DNA of 64,000 bases, from IMG/VR virus record IMGVR_UViG_3300020473_001965, positions 171,673 to 235,672 of that record; one strand, written 5' to 3'. The notes below the pieces were generated by a model. The model did no database searches. It was not told the origin of the DNA and saw nothing but the letters and a program-made list of their open reading frames with translations. The position numbers and the translations under genes are program-made. Source of the DNA: a virus. Positions 17,630 to 27,764 of the stretch are shown here, piece after piece (the stretch's first letter is position 1; each line of letters opens with the position of its first letter).

Positions 17630-20600
17630 CTAAATTTCTGCACCAGCATTTGTGATGACGAAGTCTAGTGATATGAATTCTGCAACTCTTGTGGGTTGCA
17701 AGAATATCTTACCTCTTAAGGTGTTGTTTTCTACATCTGCCTGCGTTGTTGTAGATGTGTCAATTACTACCTTGAATTTATCCAGTCCCTGCTGTTCTTG
17801 GATTCTAGTAAGAATTGGTTGTACAGCGCCTGAGAATTTTGCGAGCGTTGACTCTCTGTTTGGTTCGAACAGAATTCTGTTAGCTACTGCCTTGACTTGT
17901 CTTCTGATTTCAATCAACAGTCTTCTCACGTTGACTCGATCAAGCGAGCTCTGTCTAGCGAGAAGCGTCTTTTGACCCCAAACGACCATGCCTTGTGAGC
18001 CTGGGAAGCTTGTTAGTGGGTTTACATCTGAATCATAAATTGTATCAAGGTTTGCACGACTTAATTTCACTGCGCCTTTTCTTCCCTCAGATGAAGGATC
18101 TAGAGCGCCGCGGCTGAAGCCAGCTGGAGCGAACCATGGGTGAGCAACTCTATCATTTTGAGAGAATGCACCCAGGACAACAACAGAAGGCGGTACTTGC
18201 AGGTTTGATCCTACGAATGGATCTCTTACTACCACATCGGGGAAGTAAGCTGCAGCAAATGACGTGTCCAAACCTCTGTCTTTGAAAGCTGTGATAGTGT
18301 TGTTGACACCCACATCTTGAACAGAGCCTGTTACAACCTTATTGTCGACGTCGCGCTCTTCGATGTCCATGATGTACATTGCATCAAATCTTGTTTCAAC
18401 AGCTGTTATTGCCTTGTCTGTGATTTGCTCGTGCCTGATACCTGGTATTGCCAGAAGCTTAATGTCGACATCTGCCTTCGTAGAAATAATATCGAGTGCC
18501 TTAGCGTAAGCCGAAACGGTTGGTCCATCTGACTCACCCTGAGCTGCCTCGTCCATTTCTCTCTTAACAGCATTGTTAAGTAGTTTTGACTTGTCTTCAT
18601 CGAAAATGTTGACACCGTCATATCCACCTTGAATAAAGAAGGTGAACTTGGCATATTTTCTAACACCCGGATCACTTAAGTCTGTTGCTATATTTAAGCC
18701 GCGTGTCTTGTTAGAAGCATTTGTAGCGATACCACCAAATCGGTGATATGATGCACTGTGCCACTGCTTAGCGTCGGGGGTCCCTGATGTTCCTGTTCTT
18801 ACCAAGATGTTCTCAAGTGTGAAAAGCCCACCTTGGAAATTGTCGGCGTCAAGGACTCCAAATTGTGTAGAGTTAGCTGTCCCTGCATTGTCTCCTGCCC
18901 ATGCTGGTTGATATGTTTCTTGCCAACCCGGGAAATATGTGGTATATGACTTCAGAGAGTTATTAAACTTCACGCCTCTGTTGAGCTCAAGATGATCGTC
19001 TTGCTGCTCAAACTGAATGCCCCAATAGTACGTTGGATCTGACTGCTCTTTTGGAGGTCTGTTTACCTTAATGTTCTTTCTGTAAGGAACGGGCAGTGTT
19101 TGAGCTCTCTTTAAGACTGATGCATCGTTCATTCTTCCGACGTGATTCGGTGGAGTTGTTAAGCATTCTGTTCCAGATGTTACTAGGTGGAAGTGACCTC
19201 TAAACCCTACTGGGAGTGAAGTGTCTTCAATCTTTCCGTCCGTCACGTCATCATTTAATGAAACTCTAATGTAGCTCGATCTATTGGGGTGTTCACCGTA
19301 GTTGACAAGCTTTTGAGCACCCAATTTCTTATCAAAATCGAACTTCGTATATTTGTCACCGACAACTCTTGGCAAGAACCTGTCAGAAAGGGGGTTTAAA
19401 GATAGGCCTCTAAACTGCTCCAAGACGACACGGTTTGTATCAGTATCATAGAAGTCTCTAACAAGCAGATCAAAAGTTCCGTATTTATCGATATCTGATT
19501 TTGAATTCTGGATATTTTCAATTGAGATCTTAAAGAGATGGTTGGCATATTTACCGTCGTCTCTAGAGAAGATCTTGAATAGATTAACAGGCTTGCCACC
19601 AAACTTCTGAGAAATTACCCATGGAGAACGTGGTTCTCTGTACCTTGTCTCGAACCCTTCGTAGTTAGGTGCCTTGTTAGAAGCGTTTGTGTTTCTTGCT
19701 AACGCTCCTGTAAGTAAGAATGCTACATCTTGATAAATTGGTGCACCTGCGCCGGCTCCGGAGCCGTTTACTTCAGTAGCACCTTGTTGAAGAACTCCTG
19801 ACCCTGTCACCTTAGCTAGCGCAGGGTGAATGTCATAGTGAGCGTACAGATAGTGACCTGCTTCTTCTATTTTTGTAGGATCTGTGTTAAAGACACTAGA
19901 AATGTAGTTTCCTGCGTCAGGATCAAAGGATGATGTAATGACATTTGGATATTGGCCTGTTCCTTTGTGTCCATTGAGAAGCATTACGAATTCTTGCTTT
20001 CCGTTTCTGATGTTAACAGAACCTGTCATGAAACCGAATGCTGGTGATACAGAACCTGCAGTTGTTGACTGAGGCGTTTGCTTACTTGCGCCGGCTGCGG
20101 TGATTCCACCAGATAGTGATAGAACAACGCCAGAAGGTGCTAGAACAACTCCTCGAATGATTGGTGTTGAACCACCAGTTCCTCCGTCAAAGGACGTGGC
20201 TGAACCCTGAGACCCTGTAATTGATACTCTGGGAGCGCCTCCCGTCATTAAATCATGTCCTGAAAGTGCTACGTTTCCAATTGGTCCGCCGATAGACTGT
20301 GTAATGTGCACCACAGCTGATCCGGCTACGTAATTTACCTCGCAGCGAAGCTTATTACCCGAGGCTGAACCTGTTGAAGTAGCACCTACACCGAAATTGA
20401 TCGCGTGGTGAAGGGAACCGAAGATCGATCTTGCAAGTTTTGCAGCAGTGTTGACTCCGCTGTAGCCGATCGCTCTAGAGGTTGACTGTTCCTGCGTCTT
20501 TGCTGCGTTGATCGATGCAGAGTAAACATTGCCCATACCGTCTCTAAAGCTAAATCCTGAGTCGCCTACTAGGGTTGCATATCCATCAACGGTCAGACGG

Positions 20601-21097
20601 ACCTTTGCACCCACTTCGTCAAGCTGGACGCCGGCGTCGCTTAAAGCTGTACTTCTGTTAGACTCTGACATGAAGCAACCCAGGAAGTAAGTCCTTCCTA
20701 AGGGAGAGGAGTTACCCTTTGTTGCGTATGGGTTGTCGCCTAATTTTCCTGTTGGTTGAACTAGACGTTGACCAACAACAAATCCTGCGTTAGTTACCTT
20801 TCCATCAGATGCCTTCTTTTTACCGTCACCCGTTCCTAAGACTCTCACGTATGTTGCTGATTGTGCATTTTTTAGCCATTCAACAACTGCGATTGGACCG
20901 AATTTTTCTGCGTCGGTTTCACCAAATTCTGCAACGAAGTCCTTGATTGTTCCGACTGTAACAGGAACAAAGGCTGGTCCTCGATTCGCAGTTCCGATAA
21001 CACCAGCTGGAACACCAGAAGGCGTGACTCCTGACGGCCCTGATAAATCTATTTCTCTTGTGCTTACGCCTGCGCTTTTAAAAGTTAATTCTGGCAT
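17630..21097 (-). CDS. 18: Tail sheath protein, second copy (longer, with inserted beta module)
   Basis: 1155 residues against about 660 in T4 gp18. The N-terminus (KSAGVSTREIDLSGPSG, then GVIGTANRGPAFVPVTVGT) and the C-terminus (HPWFAPAGFSRGALD, ARQSSLDRVNVRRLLIEIRR, PTRVAEFISLDFVITNAGA) are diagnostic for contractile sheath proteins. Residues about 165-310 are an extra beta-rich module (LTVDGYATLVGDSGFSFRD through HITQSIGGPIGNVALSGHDL to SFDGGTGG) that also occurs twice in the adhesin at 46155-49436. The gene is a paralogue of the adjacent 1060-residue sheath gene. ATG start with an AGGAG site; 42 bases separate the two. Which copy forms the bulk sheath is unknown. Confidence 0.92.
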   Translation of the reverse strand: MPELTFKSAGVSTREIDLSGPSGVTPSGVPAGVIGTANRGPAFVPVTVGTIKDFVAEFGETDAEKFGPIAVVEWLKNAQSATYVRVLGTGDGKKKASDGKVTNAGFVVGQRLVQPTGKLGDNPYATKGNSSPLGRTYFLGCFMSESNRSTALSDAGVQLDEVGAKVRLTVDGYATLVGDSGFSFRDGMGNVYSASINAAKTQEQSTSRAIGYSGVNTAAKLARSIFGSLHHAINFGVGATSTGSASGNKLRCEVNYVAGSAVVHITQSIGGPIGNVALSGHDLMTGGAPRVSITGSQGSATSFDGGTGGSTPIIRGVVLAPSGVVLSLSGGITAAGASKQTPQSTTAGSVSPAFGFMTGSVNIRNGKQEFVMLLNGHKGTGQYPNVITSSFDPDAGNYISSVFNTDPTKIEEAGHYLYAHYDIHPALAKVTGSGVLQQGATEVNGSGAGAGAPIYQDVAFLLTGALARNTNASNKAPNYEGFETRYREPRSPWVISQKFGGKPVNLFKIFSRDDGKYANHLFKISIENIQNSKSDIDKYGTFDLLVRDFYDTDTNRVVLEQFRGLSLNPLSDRFLPRVVGDKYTKFDFDKKLGAQKLVNYGEHPNRSSYIRVSLNDDVTDGKIEDTSLPVGFRGHFHLVTSGTECLTTPPNHVGRMNDASVLKRAQTLPVPYRKNIKVNRPPKEQSDPTYYWGIQFEQQDDHLELNRGVKFNNSLKSYTTYFPGWQETYQPAWAGDNAGTANSTQFGVLDADNFQGGLFTLENILVRTGTSGTPDAKQWHSASYHRFGGIATNASNKTRGLNIATDLSDPGVRKYAKFTFFIQGGYDGVNIFDEDKSKLLNNAVKREMDEAAQGESDGPTVSAYAKALDIISTKADVDIKLLAIPGIRHEQITDKAITAVETRFDAMYIMDIEERDVDNKVVTGSVQDVGVNNTITAFKDRGLDTSFAAAYFPDVVVRDPFVGSNLQVPPSVVVLGAFSQNDRVAHPWFAPAGFSRGALDPSSEGRKGAVKLSRANLDTIYDSDVNPLTSFPGSQGMVVWGQKTLLARQSSLDRVNVRRLLIEIRRQVKAVANRILFEPNRESTLAKFSGAVQPILTRIQEQQGLDKFKVVIDTSTTTQADVENNTLRGKIFLQPTRVAEFISLDFVITNAGAEI

Positions 21098-21139
21098 TCC
21101 CCAGTTCTCCTATAGAGTGTTTCAATTCATAACTATTCA

Positions 21140-24100
21140 TTACACGAAACTTGCGCCAGTTGTATCGACAATAAAGTCAACTGAGATGAACTCTACTGTT
21201 CTTGTCGGAACAACGACGATCCTTCCGTTTAATCTATTTGCTGCAACATCCTCTTCGGTGTTGTTTGAGCTGTCCATTGTGACAGAGAATTTTTCAATTC
21301 CTGCTTGTGCCTGTACGAGAGCTAAGAGAGGTACAACCTGTCCTACGAACCTAGATCTTGTATCTGGCGTATTCTGTTCAAACACGAACCTTGTCGCGAT
21401 GTTAGAAACAATTCTCTTGACTTCAAGCATTAATCTTCTAACATTGACGCGATCAAGTGCCGACTTAGAAGCCTGCAGCGTCTTTTGACCAAAGATTACG
21501 TAACCTTCTCTAGGGAAAGTTGCGATTGGATTAATCCTTGAATCGTAAAGTGTATCTCTGTCTCCAGCATTCAATCTTACATCGACTCTGTCTACCATGT
21601 CGAGTGCCGCTCTATTGAATCCCGCAGGTGCGAACCATGGGTATGATACTTTATCATTATACCCTAGTGCTGCAATGGCTGCGACAGATGGCGGAACCTT
21701 AGCTTTCCTTCTATTGTAAGGATCATCAATAAAGACATCGGGGAAGTATGTAGCTACGTAGTTGTTGTCAAGAGCTCTTCCAGCAAACTCTTCTGATGTC
21801 TTCTGAACGTCAGGTTTGGCAGTTGAGTCATCAAAGAGACGATTTCCGCTCTCATCGTACTCGACTAAGTCCATGAGATACATCAACATACTGTATTCCT
21901 TAGCTCTTTGAGCTGCGTAGTCTGTTACAAATGCGTCTCTAATACCTGGGACTGCGAGGATGTTAGTATTTACTGTCATCTCGTCTGTCATTATTTTAAC
22001 GGCTGTTCTATAACTTGCGACTGCGTTGTTGTCCTTTCCTGAGCCTGCTACGTTTACGGCGGCTGCGGAAGCATTTACAAGCCCTGGCGACCTGAATGAC
22101 GTGTTTGCACCTCCATTTGTATCTGTTGATGCGGATCTGTCATTTAACTTAGCAGCATTTACGTCAAGAATGTTGACGCCATCGAATCCACCGTAGAAGA
22201 ATGTTGTAAACTTAGAGAATCCTGTAAATCTGTTGAAGTATACAGATGATGTTAAGTTAACAAGTGTTCCCAGTGTAACTCTATGCTTTCCTGCCGAATC
22301 TTTAATCAAGTAATTGGAAGGGTCTGGCGTCTCATTTCTGAGATAGGCTGCAGCCTTCATGTGCTCTCCAGCTGAAGCTGTAAAGTTACTTACGAGTACT
22401 GTTGTGACTTTTTGAGATGCGCCTACAAAGTTACCAAAAGCTACCTTTGAAAGTGAGAACTTATTGTTACAGAAAGCGTCAGCAGCTGAACCCGTTACAA
22501 GGTTACCCATCTTTGCCAAGCCCATGAACTTACCATAGTTCTCGATTATCTGATTTTGTTGTGATCCATTGTTCGGCTTGAATGATGCGTTTGCAATAGA
22601 ACCTGTCTCTGGAACTCTTTCAAACTGAACACCCCAGTAGAATCTTGAATCAGGCACCTCGTTCTTTCCTGGTTTACCTGGAACACCATCATCATTCGTG
22701 TTTTCATATTGGCCTTTTGTGACCTTAAACCTGAATGGGATTGGTGGAACGATTGAACCAGAGAGGTTTCTTGCTGCCTTTGCTCCGTCGGATGAGCCGG
22801 AGGCTAACCAAGCGCCAAGTCTCAAGGGTGGGTGCTGGCCGTGGCCGCTCAAAAGTGCAGCAGGTACAGTTCTATCAGTCAGCTGATTGTTTGTATTGAT
22901 AACAGGGACACCTCTGAATCCGAAGGGAAGTGCTGTTCCTGGAACCTCTCCCGCTTCTAAGACGTCAGAAATGACAACCCTTACAAGCTGAGACTTGTTG
23001 GGGTATTTTCCTTCGACAATGATTCGACGTTCTTCTTCGTCCTCGGCGTCATGATTATAATATGCCTTCATGTCTCCAATTACGGCCGCAACGTACCTTT
23101 CATCTTTTGGATTTAATGAGCAGTTAGCAAAAGACTCAATTACCTCAGGGTTGCCATCGGTGTCGTCAAAGCTTCTAATTTCTACATTGAATGTTCCATA
23201 CGGGCTGGCCTGGTTGTCAGATTTTCTAAGATTTCTAATCGACACCTTAAATTTATTGTTGCCCCATGCTCCATCTGAAAGTGTCTCGAAGTGAAACAGA
23301 TCATACTCAGATTTACCGAAAGGTTGAGATATGATTGATGGCGTCCTTGGTGTCGTGTATCTTGTATCGAACCTTCCGTACATTTGTCTAAATGCTAGAC
23401 CAGATGGGTTCTTAGTTGATGCTGATCCTGAAAGTAGTCCTACTGAGCCTCCGTCGCCGGTGTGGCCTGCAACCTTTGCAATTTCTGGGTCTACAGGGAA
23501 GTGGGCATATAACAAGTGCTGCTCAGAGATGAACTTCGCTGGGTTCGTGTTGAGAACTTTCGCAATATAATTCTGATCAGACGGGTTTAGAGAGCAGGAC
23601 AGAATCTTAAGACCGGGTCGCTTATCAGTTACGGCAAATGCAGATCCTGCAGATGATGAAATAGCTAGCTTGAAAAGACCCTTGAGATCTCCTGATGCTA
23701 TTATCTTGTTAGAGTCTGTTATTGATCCTGCAGCAAACTTTGATTTTGCCGGGACTGAACCTGTCGGCGAAAGGATCATCATTCTCGTTCCTGACGGTAC
23801 GAAAACTATTCCTCGAATTAAGTTTACTATTTCTTCGCCGGAGTAATCACCTGTGTCGAAAGAATCATTGTCAGTGAACATTGGCAAGGTGACAGATTCA
23901 CTAGCAGAGAGGTAATGTCTAGCAGCAATGAACTGTACAGCACCTTGATGTCTTGCGTCAGTGCCTGGCTGTGCCATCGAATAAAGGGTAAAGCCTGCAT
24001 TTTTAACAGTACCTTTTGCCTTTGTTGTTGTCATGTCATCTAGAGAATCATTAGCTCCAGCACCCAACACTCTCATATATGTTAAAGATGTCTTGTGCTT

Positions 24101-24322
24101 TAAAAATTCTCTTACTGCATACGGTCCAAATTTTTCTGGATCTAATCCGCCAAATTTAGTTCTAAAGTCTTCAAAGGCACCGAGAGTTACAGGAACGAAC
24201 GCAGGACCTTTTTCTGCTGTGCCTACGACGCCCGCAGGAGTTCCTACGGGACCTTGCACGACAGGGGCAACGTCTATTTCTCTTTCAAAAAAACCCGGTG
24301 AACGAAAAGTTTGCTCAGCCAT
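21140..24322 (-). CDS. 18: Tail sheath protein, first copy
   Basis: 1060 residues. The N-terminus (TFRSPGFFEREIDVAP, then GVVGTAEKGPAFVPVTLGAF) and C-terminal core (YPWFAPAGFNRAALDM, LYDSRINPIATFPREGYVIF, SKSALDRVNVRRLMLEVKRI, PTRTVEFISVDFIVDTTGAS) match contractile sheath proteins, which polymerise round the tube and shorten on infection. It is clearly paralogous to the next gene at both ends but lacks that copy's inserted module. GAGGAG site before the ATG. The 115-base gap upstream carries TATTTATA on the coding strand, a possible promoter element. Confidence 0.92.
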   Translation of the reverse strand: MAEQTFRSPGFFEREIDVAPVVQGPVGTPAGVVGTAEKGPAFVPVTLGAFEDFRTKFGGLDPEKFGPYAVREFLKHKTSLTYMRVLGAGANDSLDDMTTTKAKGTVKNAGFTLYSMAQPGTDARHQGAVQFIAARHYLSASESVTLPMFTDNDSFDTGDYSGEEIVNLIRGIVFVPSGTRMMILSPTGSVPAKSKFAAGSITDSNKIIASGDLKGLFKLAISSSAGSAFAVTDKRPGLKILSCSLNPSDQNYIAKVLNTNPAKFISEQHLLYAHFPVDPEIAKVAGHTGDGGSVGLLSGSASTKNPSGLAFRQMYGRFDTRYTTPRTPSIISQPFGKSEYDLFHFETLSDGAWGNNKFKVSIRNLRKSDNQASPYGTFNVEIRSFDDTDGNPEVIESFANCSLNPKDERYVAAVIGDMKAYYNHDAEDEEERRIIVEGKYPNKSQLVRVVISDVLEAGEVPGTALPFGFRGVPVINTNNQLTDRTVPAALLSGHGQHPPLRLGAWLASGSSDGAKAARNLSGSIVPPIPFRFKVTKGQYENTNDDGVPGKPGKNEVPDSRFYWGVQFERVPETGSIANASFKPNNGSQQNQIIENYGKFMGLAKMGNLVTGSAADAFCNNKFSLSKVAFGNFVGASQKVTTVLVSNFTASAGEHMKAAAYLRNETPDPSNYLIKDSAGKHRVTLGTLVNLTSSVYFNRFTGFSKFTTFFYGGFDGVNILDVNAAKLNDRSASTDTNGGANTSFRSPGLVNASAAAVNVAGSGKDNNAVASYRTAVKIMTDEMTVNTNILAVPGIRDAFVTDYAAQRAKEYSMLMYLMDLVEYDESGNRLFDDSTAKPDVQKTSEEFAGRALDNNYVATYFPDVFIDDPYNRRKAKVPPSVAAIAALGYNDKVSYPWFAPAGFNRAALDMVDRVDVRLNAGDRDTLYDSRINPIATFPREGYVIFGQKTLQASKSALDRVNVRRLMLEVKRIVSNIATRFVFEQNTPDTRSRFVGQVVPLLALVQAQAGIEKFSVTMDSSNNTEEDVAANRLNGRIVVVPTRTVEFISVDFIVDTTGASFV

Positions 24323-24349
24323 TAGTGTTTACTCCTCGAGTAGTTACAT

Positions 24350-24357
24350 TATAAATA
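24350..24357 (-). promoter_or_regulatory. TATTTATA element upstream of first sheath gene
   Basis: Coding strand reads TATTTATA 28 bases before the sheath ATG. The plus strand therefore shows TATAAATA, the T4 late promoter consensus, pointing the other way. The same eight bases stand 17-22 bases before two other genes (41113-41120 and 44588-44595). Function is unproven. Confidence 0.3.
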
Positions 24358-24437
24358 TTAACGAACAGGTCAAAATACCACTGCCTGTGATTGTTTGTGA
24401 AAACTACCTGCTCAAGTGTGTTTAAAAATCTTTCCAT

Positions 24438-25769
24438 CTATCCCTCACCCCCCTTTGAGTCAGGCACAAGAGATGAACTCTTGGATGAGAGAGTACCGCC
24501 TGGTGTCGGGCCGTTTGCCGAAGCTGCATTTGAAGATCCTCCACCGCTTATATCTAGTGACCCTAAATCACTAACTATCGTAGCACTTACAGTAGATTCC
24601 CCAGATTGTGCATCGCTTGACAGCACCCTCAAGAATCTTTGAGAATTAAATGGATCTTGTATATATTCAGGACGGCCTCTCCAGTGGAGGTCATCGCCAT
24701 GGCGGTCGAGCAGCGCTGTATCTTCGAGCGTAAATGCATCGATATCAGATGCGCCTACTGGGTTCTGTGTCTTCGTCCCAGCTGCAACAGAAACCGATGA
24801 CTGTGCTAGAGTAAAAGCAATGTTTGGTGCTGATATAAATCTTCTAAAAGGCGACACGGCACCTTCAGGTTGGTTTGCGACTAAGTACGCGTCTACGCTT
24901 AAGGTGAACGTGTACCTTACAATTCTTTCCTGATCTGTAAAGTCGTCAAAATTTGTCCCGTCATTTAATTCATCATCAACATAGGCTACAAACCAATATC
25001 CTTTGTCAGTTGTGATCTTGAAGTTATTGCCGGGAGCTTGATAAGCAAGTATTGTTTGCTCAAGAAGCGAATTCATATGCGTTGTGTATTGTGTCCAAAA
25101 CGTTACTTCGTAAGTCATTCCGTAAAATTTTGGAAAAGGAACAGTGATTATCTCGTATATGTTAGATCCCAACTTGCTGTCTAGTGATATCGAAGTAGGG
25201 CCCTTCTGATAATCTCTGCTTGCAAGCCTTCCTGGTTCTGAATTTTGCTTAGGATCTTTCAAATCAGTTATCGCATCATCTGAAACTACGCCGTCTTGAT
25301 TGTTTAAGTTCATCTTATTGACAATTCTTTGATATCTTCTGTCAGATGAGTCGAGCCTCTTTTTAAGTACTAAGTCTCCCGTATCTTGGCCTCTTCCTGT
25401 GCGGGATTTTGACTGTGTCATTCCTGATCTTCTTATTGAAATCAAAGGGAGGATTAACGCACCCTGGTCATCGCGAATCGGCTTGAGTCGTTTGACTAGT
25501 GCGAATCTCTCACCTGTTGCAAAAATAACAGGCACAGATTTTTGAGCGCCTCGATGCGTTACAGTTAATTTCAAGTCTTTGTCAAAAAGCGTGAACACAG
25601 CTTTGTCAACATCTTCGATTGTGCATGCTGGAATGTGGAAATCATCAGGTATGTTATTTCCTTCATAGCCTGTCGGAATACGCTTTGATCCATCAATGAA
25701 CTCTCTTGTTTCGTACCTGTTTGTTGATGAAGCAGGTTCTGATAACTTTGATGTGTCTTTTGGTGCCAT
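24438..25769 (-). CDS. 15: Tail terminator/sheath stabilisation protein, gp15-like
   Basis: 443 residues. The middle part (ITVPFPKFYGMTYEVTFWTQ, then MNSLLEQTILAYQAPGNNFK, then YVDDELNDGTNFDDFTDQER with IVRYTFTLSVDAYL) follows the pattern of T4 gp15, the proximal tail sheath stabilising protein that caps the finished tail. The N-terminal third and the Ser/Gly-rich C-terminus have no match I know. Start ATG with AGGAAG. It sits between the gp14-type neck gene (11-base gap) and the sheath genes, the same order of function as in T4. Function by pattern and context. Confidence 0.7.
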   Translation of the reverse strand: MAPKDTSKLSEPASSTNRYETREFIDGSKRIPTGYEGNNIPDDFHIPACTIEDVDKAVFTLFDKDLKLTVTHRGAQKSVPVIFATGERFALVKRLKPIRDDQGALILPLISIRRSGMTQSKSRTGRGQDTGDLVLKKRLDSSDRRYQRIVNKMNLNNQDGVVSDDAITDLKDPKQNSEPGRLASRDYQKGPTSISLDSKLGSNIYEIITVPFPKFYGMTYEVTFWTQYTTHMNSLLEQTILAYQAPGNNFKITTDKGYWFVAYVDDELNDGTNFDDFTDQERIVRYTFTLSVDAYLVANQPEGAVSPFRRFISAPNIAFTLAQSSVSVAAGTKTQNPVGASDIDAFTLEDTALLDRHGDDLHWRGRPEYIQDPFNSQRFLRVLSSDAQSGESTVSATIVSDLGSLDISGGGSSNAASANGPTPGGTLSSKSSSLVPDSKGGEG

Positions 25770-25780
25770 CTTATTACTTC

Positions 25781-26443
25781 CTACTCGTCATAGAAACTAG
25801 ACCCGGCATTTGAGTCTGTTCCCTTATGAGATACTTCTTGAGGTTCACTGATAGGTTGTTCTAAGATACCCTTGTCTTGAAGTGCTCTTACGTCTCCTGT
25901 CTCCCCGAGGCTATTCCTATCAAAGCCTCGCTGCTGTACGAACTTGTCCTGAATGGCATCCTTTTCTGCATTTCCTTCATCAGTTGGCCCCAAGACTTTT
26001 TCTTCTATTAAGCTCTTTCTAGCTTGTCTACCTACAAGCTTCAAACCTGTCTTATATTCAACTTGCCCGTAAACATTCTTATCCCAGATAGCTGAAGTTA
26101 CTTCGAAGAATATTTCTCCAAAACTAAAAAAGTCGCCCTCAGACACCTCGATCCCCTTGTCTAAAAGATCTCGATAGTGAAGGAATGCCTCGATGTTGTA
26201 CGTCTCTTCAGATCCAAACCTATTTGTTCTTATCTGTTCTGGTGTCCAGTTTACCAAGGCATCTATTTCAATAGGTTCTTCAAAAACTTTCTCTGGTGCT
26301 TCTTCGTAGACTTCATGGACCTTAGTCTTCATTATCGACACAGAGTAGTAATAGATCTTCTGACCTATGACATCTTTAGTTATTTCTTTTGTCAGGTCAG
26401 AGATTAAATCTATTTCTCGAGGTGTGATAAAAAGTCTAGACAT
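25781..26443 (-). CDS. 14: Neck protein, gp14-like (tentative)
   Basis: 220 residues. EIDLISDLTKEITKDVIGQK starts a short head-tail joining protein whose middle has a beta-rich stretch (GDFFSFGEIFFEVTSAIWDK, then YKTGLKLVGRQARKSL). The C-terminus is polar and low in complexity. Its place, between gp13-type (4-base gap) and gp15-type (11-base gap) genes, is that of T4 gp14. Sequence evidence alone is weak, so the name rests mainly on order. Confidence 0.6.
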   Translation of the reverse strand: MSRLFITPREIDLISDLTKEITKDVIGQKIYYYSVSIMKTKVHEVYEEAPEKVFEEPIEIDALVNWTPEQIRTNRFGSEETYNIEAFLHYRDLLDKGIEVSEGDFFSFGEIFFEVTSAIWDKNVYGQVEYKTGLKLVGRQARKSLIEEKVLGPTDEGNAEKDAIQDKFVQQRGFDRNSLGETGDVRALQDKGILEQPISEPQEVSHKGTDSNAGSSFYDE

Positions 26444-26447
26444 TACA

Positions 26448-27617
26448 TCATCCCATTATAATAGCTTTGCCATTAGGCATGGGGATCATACTCAATTGTT
26501 TTCTAACAGACTCGGCTCTAGCTGTATCTGTCTCAACAATTTTGTCATATGTCATTGAGTCAAGCATCTCTCGAAGTTGACTTATAAGCGCATCTTTTTC
26601 TGCTTTTCCGGCAGAAACCAAATCGCCTCCGTTCAACTGTAGATCACCGCCCGGGATTGGAACAGAACCAAATTTGGATCGAATTAGACCTAGCAGTTCT
26701 TTGCTCAGTGCAAGTGTATATTGGCGTATCCACTGCTTAGCCATGCTGTTTATCTTAGAATAAGACAGATTTCCAAACGGTATGTTGGACATGTTAGAGA
26801 CGCCATAGATTGTATCGTCTCTAAAGCTTGGTTTAAGTGGGTCAGGTGCAAAAGAAACTCTTAAAAACATCTTTTTTGGATTAGTCTGCGTGGGCTTTGG
26901 AAAGATTCGAATTTTTGTTCCAATAATCTGATAAGAGTAATTCGATCTTCTTACTTTTTGAGACACCTTCAGCTGTCCGGCTCGAAGGATATCTTCAAAG
27001 ACAGGCAACACATAAAAGATTGTTTCTGGCGTGAACGACTCAAAACTGAATTCATTATTTAAGTAGTTTATTGCAGACGTCGTGTCAAAAAATCTGTATG
27101 CCTGGGTTGGATTGTAGTGAAAAACTTCTCTTACACGCATCTTAGATCTGTGTGTATTATTACTACTTGTAAACAATACATTTCCATCAGCATCTTTAAG
27201 ATCTGAGTAGATGTCGTAGTCTTGTTGATCTTGAACTAGTTGAATCGAACCAGAGTGCATGTTATAAGAGCCTCCGATTCCGGCTTCCATTGCATAAGGT
27301 TCCGCAAACCGTCCCAAGAATTCTAAGTTTTCCTTAGGGTGTTTCTGTTCGGATCCGGACATACTACCGGTTGCCAACCCTAAGAAGTTATTTAACTGTG
27401 ATTTAGTCTGATATTGATTAACAAGATTGCTATATTCAAACATAGCTTCTTCAAAATTTGCCCATACTTGCTTTTTTGTCAGCTCGACAGAAAGAATGTC
27501 ATCCCCCAACTTACGCTTTATAAATGTAACCATTTTGTCAGCGTCAGACTGAAACTGGCTGTCGTCATCAAAAGCACCAAAAGGTGTAGGGCTTGTTGTG
27601 TTAGCAAATGTCGCCAT
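26448..27617 (-). CDS. 13: Neck protein, gp13-like
   Basis: 389 residues from the ATG at 27617 (MATFANTT), which has AGGAG nine bases upstream; the TTG three codons earlier overlaps the spacer and is less likely. The region NSMAKQWIRQYTLALSKELL followed by GLIRSKFGSVPIPGGDLQLN and a helical end (KDALISQLREMLDSMTYDKI) is typical of gp13-type head completion proteins of T4-like phages. The N-terminal third contains the helix TFIKRKLGDDILSVELTKKQ seen in the same group. gp13 with gp14 forms the neck that joins the filled head to the tail. Confidence 0.75.
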   Translation of the reverse strand: MATFANTTSPTPFGAFDDDSQFQSDADKMVTFIKRKLGDDILSVELTKKQVWANFEEAMFEYSNLVNQYQTKSQLNNFLGLATGSMSGSEQKHPKENLEFLGRFAEPYAMEAGIGGSYNMHSGSIQLVQDQQDYDIYSDLKDADGNVLFTSSNNTHRSKMRVREVFHYNPTQAYRFFDTTSAINYLNNEFSFESFTPETIFYVLPVFEDILRAGQLKVSQKVRRSNYSYQIIGTKIRIFPKPTQTNPKKMFLRVSFAPDPLKPSFRDDTIYGVSNMSNIPFGNLSYSKINSMAKQWIRQYTLALSKELLGLIRSKFGSVPIPGGDLQLNGGDLVSAGKAEKDALISQLREMLDSMTYDKIVETDTARAESVRKQLSMIPMPNGKAIIMG

Positions 27618-27764
27618 GTAAACCAACTCCTTGAAATCGCACTTATAAGTATAAGAAAAACAGCCTAATTTCTTTTTGAAGAAATGCTAACTTTTCAAAC
27701 AATTGCAATGTGATCTGTCTACAGTTTGTCACCAGGCAAAATAAAAAAAATCGATTTATTTCTA

